Shown here piece after piece: positions 6,982-15,501 of a stretch of DNA of 61,135 nucleotides. The notes below the pieces were generated by a model. The model worked only from the letters and a program-made list of their open reading frames with translations. It was not told the origin of the DNA and made no database searches. The stretch is taken from the NCBI GenBank assembly GCA_043497085.1, contig JBIEKI010000022.1. One strand, given 5' to 3'. Source of the stretch: Thalassobacillus sp043497085 (GTDB taxonomy: Bacteria; Bacillota; Bacilli; Bacillales; Halobacillaceae). Both the position numbers and the translations under genes were made by a program. Numbering within the stretch: the stretch's first letter is position 1; every line of letters begins with the position of its first letter.

Positions 6982-7419
6982 TTATCCGCGAAGTTCGTAA
7001 ACTTCTGGTTGTTGTGCTTCGTGCTTGTGCTCTGGGCCAGCATACACGTGAAGCTTTTTACCCATTTTACGTCCCAGGCTTCCTTTAGGAAGCATACCCT
7101 TGATTGCAATTTCAAGCATTTGCTCAGGGTATTTTGTACGCATTTCGTTAGCTGTACGAGATTTCAAACCGCCTACATGATTTGTGTGACGGTAGTAAAT
7201 TTTATCGTTAAGTTTCTTACCTGAAAGTTCGATTTTTTCTGCATTGACGATAATTACGTGATCACCAGTGTCAAAGTGCGGTGTATAAGTTGGTTTATGC
7301 TTACCGCGTAGGATAGCAGCTACTTCACTTGATAGACGACCAAGTGTTTTTCCTTCTGCATCCACAACATACCATTTACGTTCAACGTTACCTTCATTAG
7401 CCATGAAAGTTGTGCGCAT
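6982..7419 (-). CDS. rplM: 50S ribosomal protein L13
   Basis: This 145-residue protein has typical L13 blocks: ERKWYVVDAEGKTLGRLSSE at the start, GDHVIIVNAEKI, and KGMLPKGSLGR. L13 is an early 50S assembly protein. The start MRTTFMANEG matches the bacillar form. It is first in a two-gene operon with rpsI, has its own promoter, and is preceded by a leader hairpin resembling the L13 autoregulatory leader. Confidence 0.98.
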   Translation of the reverse strand: MRTTFMANEGNVERKWYVVDAEGKTLGRLSSEVAAILRGKHKPTYTPHFDTGDHVIIVNAEKIELSGKKLNDKIYYRHTNHVGGLKSRTANEMRTKYPEQMLEIAIKGMLPKGSLGRKMGKKLHVYAGPEHKHEAQQPEVYELRG

Positions 7420-7474
7420 GTCGGTTTCCCTCCTGAATTGTTTAAATGTTTCACAGAGCTTTATTTATCTCGAT

Positions 7475-7499
7475 ACGATTAGTTTCCGGGGCTAATCGT
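7475..7499 (-). promoter_or_regulatory. L13 leader hairpin
   Basis: The 5' untranslated region of rplM contains a perfect 8-bp stem ACGATTAG / CTAATCGT around a purine-rich loop (CCCCGGAAA). Position and appearance fit the L13 leader RNA of low-GC Gram-positives, thought to mediate feedback by L13. I identified it by eye only. Confidence 0.7.
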
Positions 7500-7527
7500 G
7501 GTATAGAAATAAAATGCCATAGAACAT

Positions 7528-7555
7528 ATTATAATACTTACACCCTTAATGTCAA
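7528..7555 (-). promoter_or_regulatory. promoter of rplM-rpsI
   Basis: On the minus strand, -35 TTGACA (7550-7555), a 16-nt spacer and -10 TATAAT (7528-7533) are both perfect hexamers. The predicted start near 7521 puts the L13 leader hairpin inside the transcript. Confidence 0.88.
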
Positions 7556-7619
7556 GCAAATGTTACACCAGGGGCAGTTGTTTTTTAATTTTTTAATAAC
7601 ATTCTACTTAAAAAGATGC

Positions 7620-8360
7620 TTAGTAAAAGACTTTCCATAAAAATAAGCCATGGGGCGGTGCTGTTTTCCCAGCGGCACTTCGGTCCCTGGCCAGGATCAT
7701 ACCAGTAACCGCTTCAGGATCACGTTCTCCCCTGCCGATTTCCAATAATGTACCAACAAGGATGCGAACCATATTGTAAAGAAAACCTGTCCCTCGGAAA
7801 ATAAATGTGATTTCATTTCCTTCTACAACAACCTCCGCTTTGGTAATGGTTCGTATTTTATCACCTTTCACCGTTGTTCGTGCTGAACAAAAAGAAGTAA
7901 AATCATGTTCTCCTTCTAAATAGTCGCATGCTTTACTCATCGCTTCAATATTTAGTGGCTGTGGTACGTGATAACTGTAATGACGACGGAATAAATCAGC
8001 TTCCTTTTGGTTTAACACCTTATAGTGATATTCTTTTCCGGTGGTATCATAGCGTGCATGGAAATCAGAATTCGCATATTGAACGTCAGCCACGCGAATA
8101 TCTGCTGGAAGCATGGCGGTTAACGCCCGCTTCCATCCATCGAGCGGAATATCGAGGTCAGAGGTGAAATGAATGACCTGACCGACTGCGTGTACACCTG
8201 CATCAGTCCGGCCGGAAGCAATAACTTTCACCACTTCCCCTTTATGCATTTTGGATAAAGCAGCTTCGATTTCGGCCTGGATGGTACGGCCATTCGGCTG
8301 CACTTGATACCCCGCGAACGCTGTTCCATCATATTGGATGATGCATTTCAACTTTTGCAT
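7620..8360 (-). CDS. truA: tRNA pseudouridine(38-40) synthase TruA
   Basis: This 246-residue enzyme converts U38-U40 of the tRNA anticodon arm to pseudouridine. The catalytic Asp53 lies in ASGRTDAGVHA. Further family blocks are DFHARYDTTGKEY (about 99-112) and the C-terminal FLYNMVRILVGTLLEIGRG. It follows ecfT by 15 nt and is probably the last gene of the S10-spc-alpha-ecf transcript, since no strong terminator lies between ecfT and truA or directly after it. Confidence 0.96.
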   Translation of the reverse strand: MQKLKCIIQYDGTAFAGYQVQPNGRTIQAEIEAALSKMHKGEVVKVIASGRTDAGVHAVGQVIHFTSDLDIPLDGWKRALTAMLPADIRVADVQYANSDFHARYDTTGKEYHYKVLNQKEADLFRRHYSYHVPQPLNIEAMSKACDYLEGEHDFTSFCSARTTVKGDKIRTITKAEVVVEGNEITFIFRGTGFLYNMVRILVGTLLEIGRGERDPEAVTGMILARDRSAAGKTAPPHGLFLWKVFY

Positions 8361-8375
8361 AGAGCTTCCTCCATC

Positions 8376-9173
8376 CTACGATCGGGTCAAGAATAAACCG
8401 ATGATAACAAGGAAAAACAGAATATACGCATAAATATCCAGCCTGCCGGTTCGAAGCTCTCTCAGTTTTGTCCTTCCTTCGCCACCCTGGTACCCCCTTG
8501 CTTCCATTGCCATGGCTAGTTCCTCAGCCCGTTTAAATGCACTGACAAACAATGGGACAAGCAGTGGGACTACAGCTTTGATACGGTCTTTGACAGGTCC
8601 TGTTCGAAAATCAACCCCGCGCGATGCCTGCGCCTTTGATATCTTCTCTGTTTCCTGCATCAAAGTAGGGATGAACCGGAGCGAAATCGACATCATCAAA
8701 GCAAGCTCATGAACAGGAAATCGAATCTTTTTTAAAGGTCCTAGCATACCTTCAATTGCATCCGTTATTTCAATAGGGGTTGTCGTTAAGGTGAGCAGCG
8801 AGGTCACTAAAATCAACAAAAAGAAGCGCAACGAAATAGCTAAACCTTGAATAAGTCCACCAGTATAAAAATCAAAGGTGAAAATACTGAATAGTACTTC
8901 TCCCTCTTTAGTGACGAATAAATGCAGAATAAAAGTAAACACAATCAAAAACCAAACTGGCAGCAGCCCTTTGATTAAATAATGTGCTGGTATTTTAGTA
9001 GAAACAGCACTCCCTACCGCAAATAAAGTAAGCAGACCATAACTCATAACAGAATTAGCAAAGAATACGATCAGCACAAAGAAAAAAATGATAGTGATTT
9101 TCGTCCTGGGGTCGAGACGATGAATAACGGAATTACCGGGTACATATTGACCGATGATCATACTGCTACTCAT
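8376..9173 (-). CDS. ecfT: ECF transporter transmembrane component EcfT
   Basis: This 265-residue membrane protein has about five or six hydrophobic segments and the two cytoplasmic coupling motifs typical of EcfT, here ASRGVD and ARGYQGG (short Ala-Arg-Gly signatures that contact the ATPases). It links vitamin-binding S components, encoded elsewhere, to EcfA1/EcfA2. The start overlaps the end of ecfA2 by 8 nt, indicating translational coupling; Met5 would be an alternative start. Confidence 0.95.
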   Translation of the reverse strand: MSSSMIIGQYVPGNSVIHRLDPRTKITIIFFFVLIVFFANSVMSYGLLTLFAVGSAVSTKIPAHYLIKGLLPVWFLIVFTFILHLFVTKEGEVLFSIFTFDFYTGGLIQGLAISLRFFLLILVTSLLTLTTTPIEITDAIEGMLGPLKKIRFPVHELALMMSISLRFIPTLMQETEKISKAQASRGVDFRTGPVKDRIKAVVPLLVPLFVSAFKRAEELAMAMEARGYQGGEGRTKLRELRTGRLDIYAYILFFLVIIGLFLTRS

Positions 9174-10038
9174 GGATGTCTCCCCCTTTTACCATAGCAG
9201 CCAATTCCTTTGCTAATTGTGCTATGTTCTGATTATGATAGGAGATCGTTTTTCCGAATTTCTCTTCTACTCCACTTAAGAATTGAATGACTTCAGGAAC
9301 ATCCAGCTGAACATGTTCTAATTCTTCCTTACGTATCAAAACCTCCAGAGGAGGTCCTTCCAAATGCTTTTTTCCATCCTTCAAAATGATGATATGGTCA
9401 GCATAGCGAAGCGCATCTTCCATGCTATGGGTAACAAGGACAGTAGTAAGTTGCTTTTCTTTATGGAGATCGGAAAACATATCCATGATTTCCCTTTGCC
9501 CGCGAGGATCCAGACCTGCAGTGGGTTCATCTAATACTAATACCTTCGGATCCATAGCCAATACTCCTGCAATAGCTACTCTCCTCATCTGACCCCCACT
9601 TAAATCAAAAGGGGAGCGGTCTAAAAGTTCCTCCGGCAAATCTACAGCCTTGATTGCTTTCTGAGTTCTCCGTTTGATTTCTTCTTGATCCACATGAAAG
9701 TTAAGTGGGCCAAATCCAATATCTTTCTCGACGGTTTCTTCAAACAATTGATGCTCAGGATATTGAAAGACAACGCCCACTTTTTCCCGCAATTCTTTTA
9801 TATTTTTCGTCTTTTCATCAGCACTTATTTTGTAATTGCCAATGGTAACTTCGCCTACAGTTGGCCGCAACAGTCCATTCAAATGCTGAAGCATGGTGGA
9901 CTTGCCGGAACCTGTATGCCCGATTACCGCTACAAAGGAGCCAGACCGGATATGAAACGATAGTTCACTTAATGCGCGATGCTCAAACGGTGTATTGGGT
10001 TGATAGATATAACTTACATCTTTGAATGTAATGTCCAT
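9166..10038 (-). CDS. ecfA2: ECF transporter ATPase EcfA2
   Basis: This 290-residue ABC ATPase has Walker A GHTGSGKST (about 40-48), the Q-loop FQYPEHQLF, signature LSGGQMRRVAIA, Walker B VLVLDEPTAGLDP and the switch His in VTHSMED. The second ATPase of the ECF module pairs with EcfA1 to energise uptake of vitamins and metals. It overlaps ecfA1 by 25 nt and ecfT by 8 nt. Confidence 0.96.
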   Translation of the reverse strand: MDITFKDVSYIYQPNTPFEHRALSELSFHIRSGSFVAVIGHTGSGKSTMLQHLNGLLRPTVGEVTIGNYKISADEKTKNIKELREKVGVVFQYPEHQLFEETVEKDIGFGPLNFHVDQEEIKRRTQKAIKAVDLPEELLDRSPFDLSGGQMRRVAIAGVLAMDPKVLVLDEPTAGLDPRGQREIMDMFSDLHKEKQLTTVLVTHSMEDALRYADHIIILKDGKKHLEGPPLEVLIRKEELEHVQLDVPEVIQFLSGVEEKFGKTISYHNQNIAQLAKELAAMVKGGDIHE

Positions 10039-10850
10039 AATTCCTCCAACAACTCCTGGTGATTAAGTGGCTCACGCTGTATATTCAAACCAGCGGCCGA
10101 CAATTCAGCAGCCAGTTTGGTCACAAAAGGAGTATCTAAGCCAATATTCCGTAAAGCATCTTTCTCTGCAAAAACCTCTCGAGGAGTACCTTCCAGCCAT
10201 CTGCGTCCTTGGTTCATCACTAATACTCGATCGGCTTTTATTACTTCTCTTAAATCATGCGTGATGGTAATTAAAGAGAGATCCTGATTTTCTTGTACCT
10301 GTCGTATCGTCTCCATAATTTCCATTCTGCCTTTTGGGTCAAGCATAGCAGTCGCTTCATCAAGAATGATCAGTTGAGGAGCAACAGCCAAAACACTAGC
10401 TATGGCTACTCGCTGTTTTTGTCCTCCCGAAAGGCGGTGAGGTTCATGAGCTTCGTAATCACTCATTCCGACAGCTGCTAAGCTGCTTTTGACTCTTTTT
10501 AACATCAATTCCCTGGGCAATCCGTGATTTTCCATACCGAATGCCACATCATCCCTTACCGTAGTTCCCACAAATTGGTTGTCAGGGTTTTGAAACACCA
10601 TCCCGACTTTTTTTCGGATATCCCAAATTGTTTCCTCATTGACTACTATTCCATCAACCAGGATCTCTCCTTGTTGAGGTAAGAGAAGACCATTCATCAA
10701 CTTAGCTATCGTTGATTTTCCTGAGCCATTATGACCGATGATCGCTAACCATTCATCCGTATGAACTGTGAAGCTTACATTCTCCAGTACCCACGGCTGA
10801 TCTTCTCTATATCGGAAAGATACGTCTCTAAACTCGATAAATTGCGACAA
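10014..10850 (-). CDS. ecfA1: ECF transporter ATPase EcfA1
   Basis: This 278-residue ABC ATPase has Walker A GHNGSGKST, Q-loop FQNPDNQFVG, signature LSGGQKQRVAIA, Walker B LIILDEATAMLDP and switch ITHDLRE. The best start is TTG (10848-10850), preceded by SD AGGGGGAG at 5-6 nt; no ATG or GTG in frame upstream is supported. It is separated from rplQ by a terminator and a 20-bp palindrome, so the ecf-truA genes may be partly uncoupled from the ribosomal operon. Confidence 0.95.
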   Translation of the reverse strand: MSQFIEFRDVSFRYREDQPWVLENVSFTVHTDEWLAIIGHNGSGKSTIAKLMNGLLLPQQGEILVDGIVVNEETIWDIRKKVGMVFQNPDNQFVGTTVRDDVAFGMENHGLPRELMLKRVKSSLAAVGMSDYEAHEPHRLSGGQKQRVAIASVLAVAPQLIILDEATAMLDPKGRMEIMETIRQVQENQDLSLITITHDLREVIKADRVLVMNQGRRWLEGTPREVFAEKDALRNIGLDTPFVTKLAAELSAAGLNIQREPLNHQELLEELWTLHSKM

Positions 10851-10878
10851 ACTTGCTCCCCCTCTGCTCGGCTAATAT

Positions 10879-10898
10879 ATTATTTCCGGGGAAATAAT
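10879..10898. promoter_or_regulatory. 20-bp perfect palindrome upstream of ecfA1
   Basis: The palindrome is ATTATTTCC-GG-GGAAATAAT. It lies about 29 nt upstream of the ecfA1 start, between the rplQ terminator and the SD. It could be an operator or an mRNA hairpin. I do not recognise it as a known regulator site. Confidence 0.5.
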
Positions 10899-10936
10899 GT
10901 CTGAATTCCTTGAAAGAATGGGAAATTCCTGTAATG

Positions 10937-10999
10937 GTGCAAAACAAAAAAGGGCTGGAACCAACCTCTAGCTGAGATTCCGTCCTGCCCTTTTGCACC
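10937..10999 (-). terminator. terminator after rplQ (end of S10-spc-alpha)
   Basis: On the minus strand GGGC...GCCC stems with imperfect inner pairing are enclosed by GGTGCAAAA / TTTTGCACC, followed by a T-rich run (10946-10951). It begins about 12 nt after the rplQ stop. Because the stem has internal mismatches, some read-through into ecfA1 is plausible. Confidence 0.75.
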
Positions 11000-11010
11000 C
11001 TTGTTATTCA

Positions 11011-11370
11011 TTAAACTAATTCAATGATCGCCATCTTCGCGCCATCCCCTTGACGTTCGCCAAGTTTCAGGACACGAGTGTAACCACCTTGACGATCCTC
11101 ATAGCGTGGAGCGATGTCAGAGAATAGTTTTTGTAGTGCTGACTGATCCCCTTCTTCATCAGCTGAAGCACTGTATAGATACGCTTCTGCTTGACGACGA
11201 GCGTGTAGGTCCCCACGCTTGCCAAGTGTGATCATTTTGTCCACGACAGAACGAAGCTCCTTCGCTTTTGCTTCAGTCGTTTCAATACGTTCATGGATAA
11301 TTAGATCCGTCGCCAGGTTGCGTAACAACGCTAAGCGCTGATCTGTAGTACGACCCAATTTTCTAGCCAT
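11011..11370 (-). CDS. rplQ: 50S ribosomal protein L17
   Basis: This 119-residue protein has L17 blocks KLGRTTDQRLALLRNLATDL at the start, HERIETTEAKAKELR, and the C-terminal GGYTRVLKLGERQGDGAKM. It is the last gene of the alpha operon, downstream of rpoA, and is followed by an imperfect terminator. Length is normal. Confidence 0.98.
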   Translation of the reverse strand: MARKLGRTTDQRLALLRNLATDLIIHERIETTEAKAKELRSVVDKMITLGKRGDLHARRQAEAYLYSASADEEGDQSALQKLFSDIAPRYEDRQGGYTRVLKLGERQGDGAKMAIIELV

Positions 11371-11416
11371 TGATTATCCCTCCCTTGTTTGGACTCTCTT
11401 AGATGCAATCTATCGA

Positions 11417-12361
11417 TCAATCGTCTTTTCTTAGACCAAGCCCGAGTTCATCTAACTTGTATTTTACTTCTTCTAATGACTTACGCCCAAGGTTACGGAC
11501 CTTCATCATATCTTCTTCTGATTTATGGGCCAACTCCTGGACTGTATTGATTCCCGCACGTTTCAGGCAATTATAAGAGCGTACGGACAAATCAAGCTCT
11601 TCAATCGTCATCTCAAGCACTTTCTCTTTCTGGTCCTCTTCTTTCTCCACCATGATTTCAGCTTTTTGAGCTTCATCAGTCAGGCCGACAAAGATATTAA
11701 GGTGTTCCATATAGACTTTAGCGCCTAGAGATACAGCCTCTTCAGGACGGATACTTCCATCTGTCCATACATCAAGCGTAAGTTTATCAAAGTTTGCAGA
11801 CTGACCGACACGTGTATTTTCCACTTGGTATGTTACACGTGACACTGGTGTGAAGATGGAATCAACAGGAATGACTCCAATTGGTAAATCTTCGTGATTG
11901 TTCCCCTCTGCCGGGCGATATCCTCTGCCACGTTCAGCCGTGATACGCATTTGCAAGTTGGCATTCGGGCCAAGTGTTGCAATGTGAAGATCCGGATTCA
12001 ACACCTCGATATCACTATCATGCGTAATATCAGCAGCAGTTACTTTTCCTTCGCCTTGTACATCGATTTCTAAAGTCTTTTCCTCTTCAGAATAAATCTT
12101 AAGAGCCAATTGCTTCAGATTCAGAATGATAGTGGTAACATCTTCTACAACCCCATCAATGGTGGAGAATTCATGAAGAGCCCCTTCCATCTGAACAGAT
12201 GTGACAGCAGCGCCAGGAAGCGAGGATAGTAGGATACGACGTAAGGAGTTACCTAGTGTTGTACCATACCCGCGTTCGAGCGGTTCGACAACGAATTTCC
12301 CAAAAGTGGCGTCATCGCTGATCTCAACCGTTTCAATTTTCGGCTTTTCAATTTCGATCAT
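11417..12361 (-). CDS. rpoA: RNA polymerase alpha subunit
   Basis: This 314-residue protein has the N-terminal assembly domain (about 1-228, with GTTLGNSLRRILLSSLPG) and the C-terminal DNA- and activator-binding domain (about 245-310, LDLSVRSYNCLKRAGINT and RNLGRKSLEEV). Alpha dimerises to nucleate core RNA polymerase. It has SD AAGGAGGG. The 184-nt gap to rpsK is long for this operon and holds a possible internal promoter and a strong hairpin. Confidence 0.99.
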   Translation of the reverse strand: MIEIEKPKIETVEISDDATFGKFVVEPLERGYGTTLGNSLRRILLSSLPGAAVTSVQMEGALHEFSTIDGVVEDVTTIILNLKQLALKIYSEEEKTLEIDVQGEGKVTAADITHDSDIEVLNPDLHIATLGPNANLQMRITAERGRGYRPAEGNNHEDLPIGVIPVDSIFTPVSRVTYQVENTRVGQSANFDKLTLDVWTDGSIRPEEAVSLGAKVYMEHLNIFVGLTDEAQKAEIMVEKEEDQKEKVLEMTIEELDLSVRSYNCLKRAGINTVQELAHKSEEDMMKVRNLGRKSLEEVKYKLDELGLGLRKDD

Positions 12362-12393
12362 TAAACAAAACCCTCCTTCAAAACGTCGAAACC

Positions 12394-12418
12394 TCGGTTA
12401 GACCTCCTGTCTAACCGA
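12394..12418 (-). promoter_or_regulatory. rpoA leader hairpin with SD-like loop
   Basis: A perfect 10-bp stem TCGGTTAGAC / GTCTAACCGA encloses the loop AGGAG (minus strand). It lies 33-57 nt upstream of rpoA and is not followed by a T run, so it is not a terminator. Function is unknown: it could be a protein-binding site, a decoy SD or an mRNA stabiliser. Confidence 0.6.
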
Positions 12419-12510
12419 AATTCCTCAGGTAGGCAGTCCCCGATTTAGAACAAATAACGTTCCGTATTGTCTGTTATACATGCGTTGCTGTTAAATAGCT
12501 ATCATAACCC

Positions 12511-12539
12511 ATTATAGACAGGGTTACAAATTCTATACA
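12511..12539 (-). promoter_or_regulatory. possible internal promoter for rpoA-rplQ
   Basis: TATAAT (12511-12516) is preceded at 17 nt by TGTATA (12534-12539), a weak -35. It lies in the rpsK-rpoA gap. Supported only by the perfect -10. Confidence 0.35.
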
Positions 12540-12545
12540 GATAAA

Positions 12546-12935
12546 TTATACACGACGACGTTTTGGCGGACGGCAACCATTGTGAGGTACAGGCGTTACG
12601 TCACGAATAGCTGTTACTTCCAAGCCTGCTGCTTGAAGTGCACGGATGGCAGCTTCACGTCCAGCACCTGGGCCTTTAACGGTTACTTCCAATGTTTTCA
12701 AGCCATGCTCTTGTGCTGCTTTAGCTGCAGCTTCAGAAGCCATTTGAGCAGCGAATGGAGTAGATTTACGAGAACCCTTGAAACCTAGGGAACCAGCACT
12801 GCTCCAGCTTACTGCGTTACCTTGCACATCGGTGATAGTAACGATCGTATTGTTGAAAGTGGAACGGATATGCGCCACACCACTCTCAATATTCTTTTTC
12901 ACACGACGTTTACGAGTGTTAGTTTTACGTGCCAT
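12546..12935 (-). CDS. rpsK: 30S ribosomal protein S11
   Basis: This 129-residue protein has S11 signatures: HIRSTFNNTIVTITD, SSAGSLGFKGSRKSTPFAAQ and the C-terminal DVTPVPHNGCRPPKRRRV. S11 shapes the 30S platform next to the mRNA exit. It sits in the alpha operon between rpsM (30 nt upstream) and rpoA, the usual bacillar order. It has a strong SD (AAAGGAGG). Confidence 0.98.
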   Translation of the reverse strand: MARKTNTRKRRVKKNIESGVAHIRSTFNNTIVTITDVQGNAVSWSSAGSLGFKGSRKSTPFAAQMASEAAAKAAQEHGLKTLEVTVKGPGAGREAAIRALQAAGLEVTAIRDVTPVPHNGCRPPKRRRV

Positions 12936-12965
12936 ATTGTTGTATTTACCTCCTTTATCAATCGA

Positions 12966-13331
12966 TTATTTACGTTTATTAGCAACGGTACGACGTGGTC
13001 CCTTACGAGTACGGGAGTTATTCTTCGTCTTCTGTCCGCGTACTGGAAGGCCGCGACGATGGCGGATCCCACGGTAAGAACCGATTTCAATCAAACGTTT
13101 GATGTTAAGAGAAACTTCACGGCGAAGATCACCTTCAACGTTATAGTCTTCTATTGCTTTACGGATTTTAGCTAGTTCGTCCTCAGTCAAGTCGCGGACA
13201 CGAGTGTCTTCAGAAACACCAGCTTTTGCCAGCACATCTTTAGCAGCGGATTTACCGATGCCGTAGATGTAAGTCAATGAAACAACGACGCGCTTGTCAC
13301 GAGGAATATCAATACCTGCAATACGTGCCAT
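12966..13331 (-). CDS. rpsM: 30S ribosomal protein S13
   Basis: This 121-residue protein has S13 features: MARIAGIDIPRDKRV, the helix-two-turn-helix IYGIGKSAAKD, GSYRGIRHRRGLPVRGQ, and a basic tail. It contacts the A- and P-site tRNAs and the intersubunit bridge to L5. It lies between rpmJ and rpsK with normal spacing and SD. Confidence 0.98.
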   Translation of the reverse strand: MARIAGIDIPRDKRVVVSLTYIYGIGKSAAKDVLAKAGVSEDTRVRDLTEDELAKIRKAIEDYNVEGDLRREVSLNIKRLIEIGSYRGIRHRRGLPVRGQKTKNNSRTRKGPRRTVANKRK

Positions 13332-13355
13332 AGGTTACGTGCACCTCCTTCAGAA

Positions 13356-13484
<129 letters not shown>

Positions 13485-13504
13485 TTAGATCGGAGCATTT
13501 CATG

Positions 13505-13723
13505 CTATTTATAACGGTACGTAATTCGTCCTCTTGTCAAATCATATGGGGAAAGTTCAACCGTCACTTTGTCTCCAGGCAAGATTCGAATGAAATGCAT
13601 GCGAATTTTACCAGAAACATGTGCCAGAACGGTATGTTCGTTCTCAAGTTCTACTTTGAACATAGCGTTCGGTAGAGTTTCAACGACGGTCCCTTCCACT
13701 TCAATTACATCGTCTTTCGCCAT
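13505..13723 (-). CDS. infA: translation initiation factor IF-1
   Basis: This 72-residue S1/OB-fold protein (AKDDVIEVEGTVVETLPNAM at the N-terminus) binds the 30S A site during initiation. Length and sequence match the bacillar IF-1. Its start overlaps the end of the KOW-protein gene by 23 nt, suggesting coupled translation. Confidence 0.98.
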   Translation of the reverse strand: MAKDDVIEVEGTVVETLPNAMFKVELENEHTVLAHVSGKIRMHFIRILPGDKVTVELSPYDLTRGRITYRYK

Positions 13724-14036
13724 CGAGTTGATCTCCCTTCTTCAAATCAGTCACTACTTCATTGATAAATTTGGTTACGGCAAAACGCAGCTTACCATTT
13801 GTGACGCGACCAGTTTCTAGAAGGCTGTGTTGGACTTCTGGAGAAACGAAATCCATCAGCTCCACGTGCTGCAGATTCTTTTTCTTTGGTCGATCAAACT
13901 TCCGTTTCTCCCCATCAGCAAGCAGCACAAAACGATCGTCAAGCAAATCGATGACAACCATATACTGCTCTGCTTCACGTCCCTGTACAATACGAACAAC
14001 TTGACCTATTCGTGGACTCGACTCAGTTTCGTTCAA
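13701..14036 (-). CDS. ybzG: KOW-domain RNA-binding protein (ribosomal L14e-like)
   Basis: This 111-residue protein has an N-terminal KOW motif (IGQVVRIVQGREAEQYMVVI, about 10-30) and a conserved KRKFDRPKKKNLQHVEL stretch. It resembles the small L14e-like protein encoded between map and infA in Bacillus. The symbol ybzG is from memory. RNA binding is inferred from the KOW domain; the function has not been established as far as I know. It overlaps infA by 23 nt and follows map closely. Confidence 0.85.
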   Translation of the reverse strand: MNETESSPRIGQVVRIVQGREAEQYMVVIDLLDDRFVLLADGEKRKFDRPKKKNLQHVELMDFVSPEVQHSLLETGRVTNGKLRFAVTKFINEVVTDLKKGDQLDGERRCN

Positions 14037-14052
14037 TCACGATCACCTTCAC

Positions 14053-14799
14053 TTAGGCTTTGGTTAAAATCTCATAACCTTCTTCAGTAATAACGATAGT
14101 GTGTTCAAAATGCGCACACATCTTACCATCTTGAGTGACGACCGTCCAATTATCTGCAAGTGTTTTAACATACCTTTTCCCTGCATTGACCATAGGCTCA
14201 ACCGCTAATACCATGCCAGGCTTCAATCTTGGACCTTTGTTTGGAGGTCCATAATGAGGGATCTGCGGATCCTCATGAAGTTCCTGACCGACCCCGTGTC
14301 CGACATACTCGCGGACAATGGAGTATCCTAACGGTTCAACGTGACTTTGAATGGCATGCGATATATTTGAAAGGCGTACACCTGGTTTTGCTTCATCAAG
14401 TCCTTTGAACAAGGATGTCTCAGTAACTTTCAGCAAATCCTCTGTCTTTTCATCAATTTCACCGACTGGATAAGTCCAGGCAGAATCGCCATGATATCCT
14501 TTGTATTTAGCACCGATATCAATGCTGATGATATCTCCTTCATTCAATTTCCGGTCACCCGGAATTCCATGAACAAGTTCCTCATTGACCGAGGCGCAAA
14601 TACTACCACGGAAACCATTATACCCTTTAAAGGAAGGAATTGCATCCATACTGCTGATGAACTCCTCTGCAATACGGTCCAATTCTCCAGTAGTGATACC
14701 TGGTTGAATGTGTTTTTTCAACTCCCGGTGCGTCAGGGCTACAATCTTGCCCGCTTCACGCATGATTTCAATTTCCCGTGGTGTTTTTGTGATGATCAT
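14053..14799 (-). CDS. map: methionine aminopeptidase, type I
   Basis: This 248-residue enzyme removes N-terminal Met co-translationally. Metal ligands are visible in IDIGAKYKGYHGDSAW (two Asp), GHGVGQELHE (His), AVEPM (Glu) and FEHTIVI (Glu). It overlaps adk by 4 nt (ATGA), so the two are probably translationally coupled. Secretion (secY), nucleotide balance (adk) and N-terminal processing are linked in this operon, as is standard for bacilli. Confidence 0.98.
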   Translation of the reverse strand: MIITKTPREIEIMREAGKIVALTHRELKKHIQPGITTGELDRIAEEFISSMDAIPSFKGYNGFRGSICASVNEELVHGIPGDRKLNEGDIISIDIGAKYKGYHGDSAWTYPVGEIDEKTEDLLKVTETSLFKGLDEAKPGVRLSNISHAIQSHVEPLGYSIVREYVGHGVGQELHEDPQIPHYGPPNKGPRLKPGMVLAVEPMVNAGKRYVKTLADNWTVVTQDGKMCAHFEHTIVITEEGYEILTKA

Positions 14800-15449
14800 T
14801 TAGATAAGCCTCCGAGCTTTTCGTCGATGTCCTTGAATACTTGGTTGATATCTTGGTCACCTTTGATTGTTACTAAATAGCCTTTGTCCTTATAGAAGTC
14901 CAACATTGGTTGTGTTTGTTCAATATTTACATCCAAACGCTTACGGACGGTTGCTGGCTGGTCGTCTTCACGTTGAATCAACTCAGATCCATCCTTATCA
15001 CATTTGCCTTCCACTTTAGGAGGGTTGTAAATGACGTGGTACGTAGCACCACATGTCGGGCAAACACGTCTTCCTGTCAAACGTTCTACCAGTTGATCGG
15101 TCGGAACATCGATATGAAGAACATAATCTAATGATTCGTTCATATCTTTCAACAGATTTTCGAGGGCTTCGGCTTGAGCGATAGTTCTTGGAAAACCATC
15201 CAGCAAGAAACCTTTTTGACAATCATCTTTGCTGAGACGTTCGCGAACGATTCCGATAGTAACTTCATCAGGAACCAATTCACCTTTGTCCATGAACGAT
15301 TTTGCTTCTTTACCTAATGCTGTTCCTTCTTTGATAGCTAAACGGAACATATCTCCAGTTGAGATATGAGGGATGTTATATTTTTCGACTATCTTTTCAG
15401 CCTGAGTGCCCTTGCCGGCACCAGGAAGACCCATCAGAATTAAATTCAA
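14796..15449 (-). CDS. adk: adenylate kinase (zinc-lid type)
   Basis: This enzyme interconverts ATP + AMP and 2 ADP. P-loop GLPGAGKGTQ lies near residue 7. The long lid carries a Cys3-Asp zinc site (CPTCG ... CDKDG), as in B. subtilis. The longest frame adds 13 residues from an ATG with no SD. The TTG at 15447-15449 has SD GAGGGGA 5 nt upstream and gives 217 residues, the B. subtilis length, so I chose it. It overlaps map by 4 nt. Confidence 0.97.
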   Translation of the reverse strand: MNLILMGLPGAGKGTQAEKIVEKYNIPHISTGDMFRLAIKEGTALGKEAKSFMDKGELVPDEVTIGIVRERLSKDDCQKGFLLDGFPRTIAQAEALENLLKDMNESLDYVLHIDVPTDQLVERLTGRRVCPTCGATYHVIYNPPKVEGKCDKDGSELIQREDDQPATVRKRLDVNIEQTQPMLDFYKDKGYLVTIKGDQDINQVFKDIDEKLGGLSK

Positions 15450-15501
15450 CTTATTCCCCTCGCTCTCATGTTGATCATCCATATGCAATCACGCAGGATG
15501 T

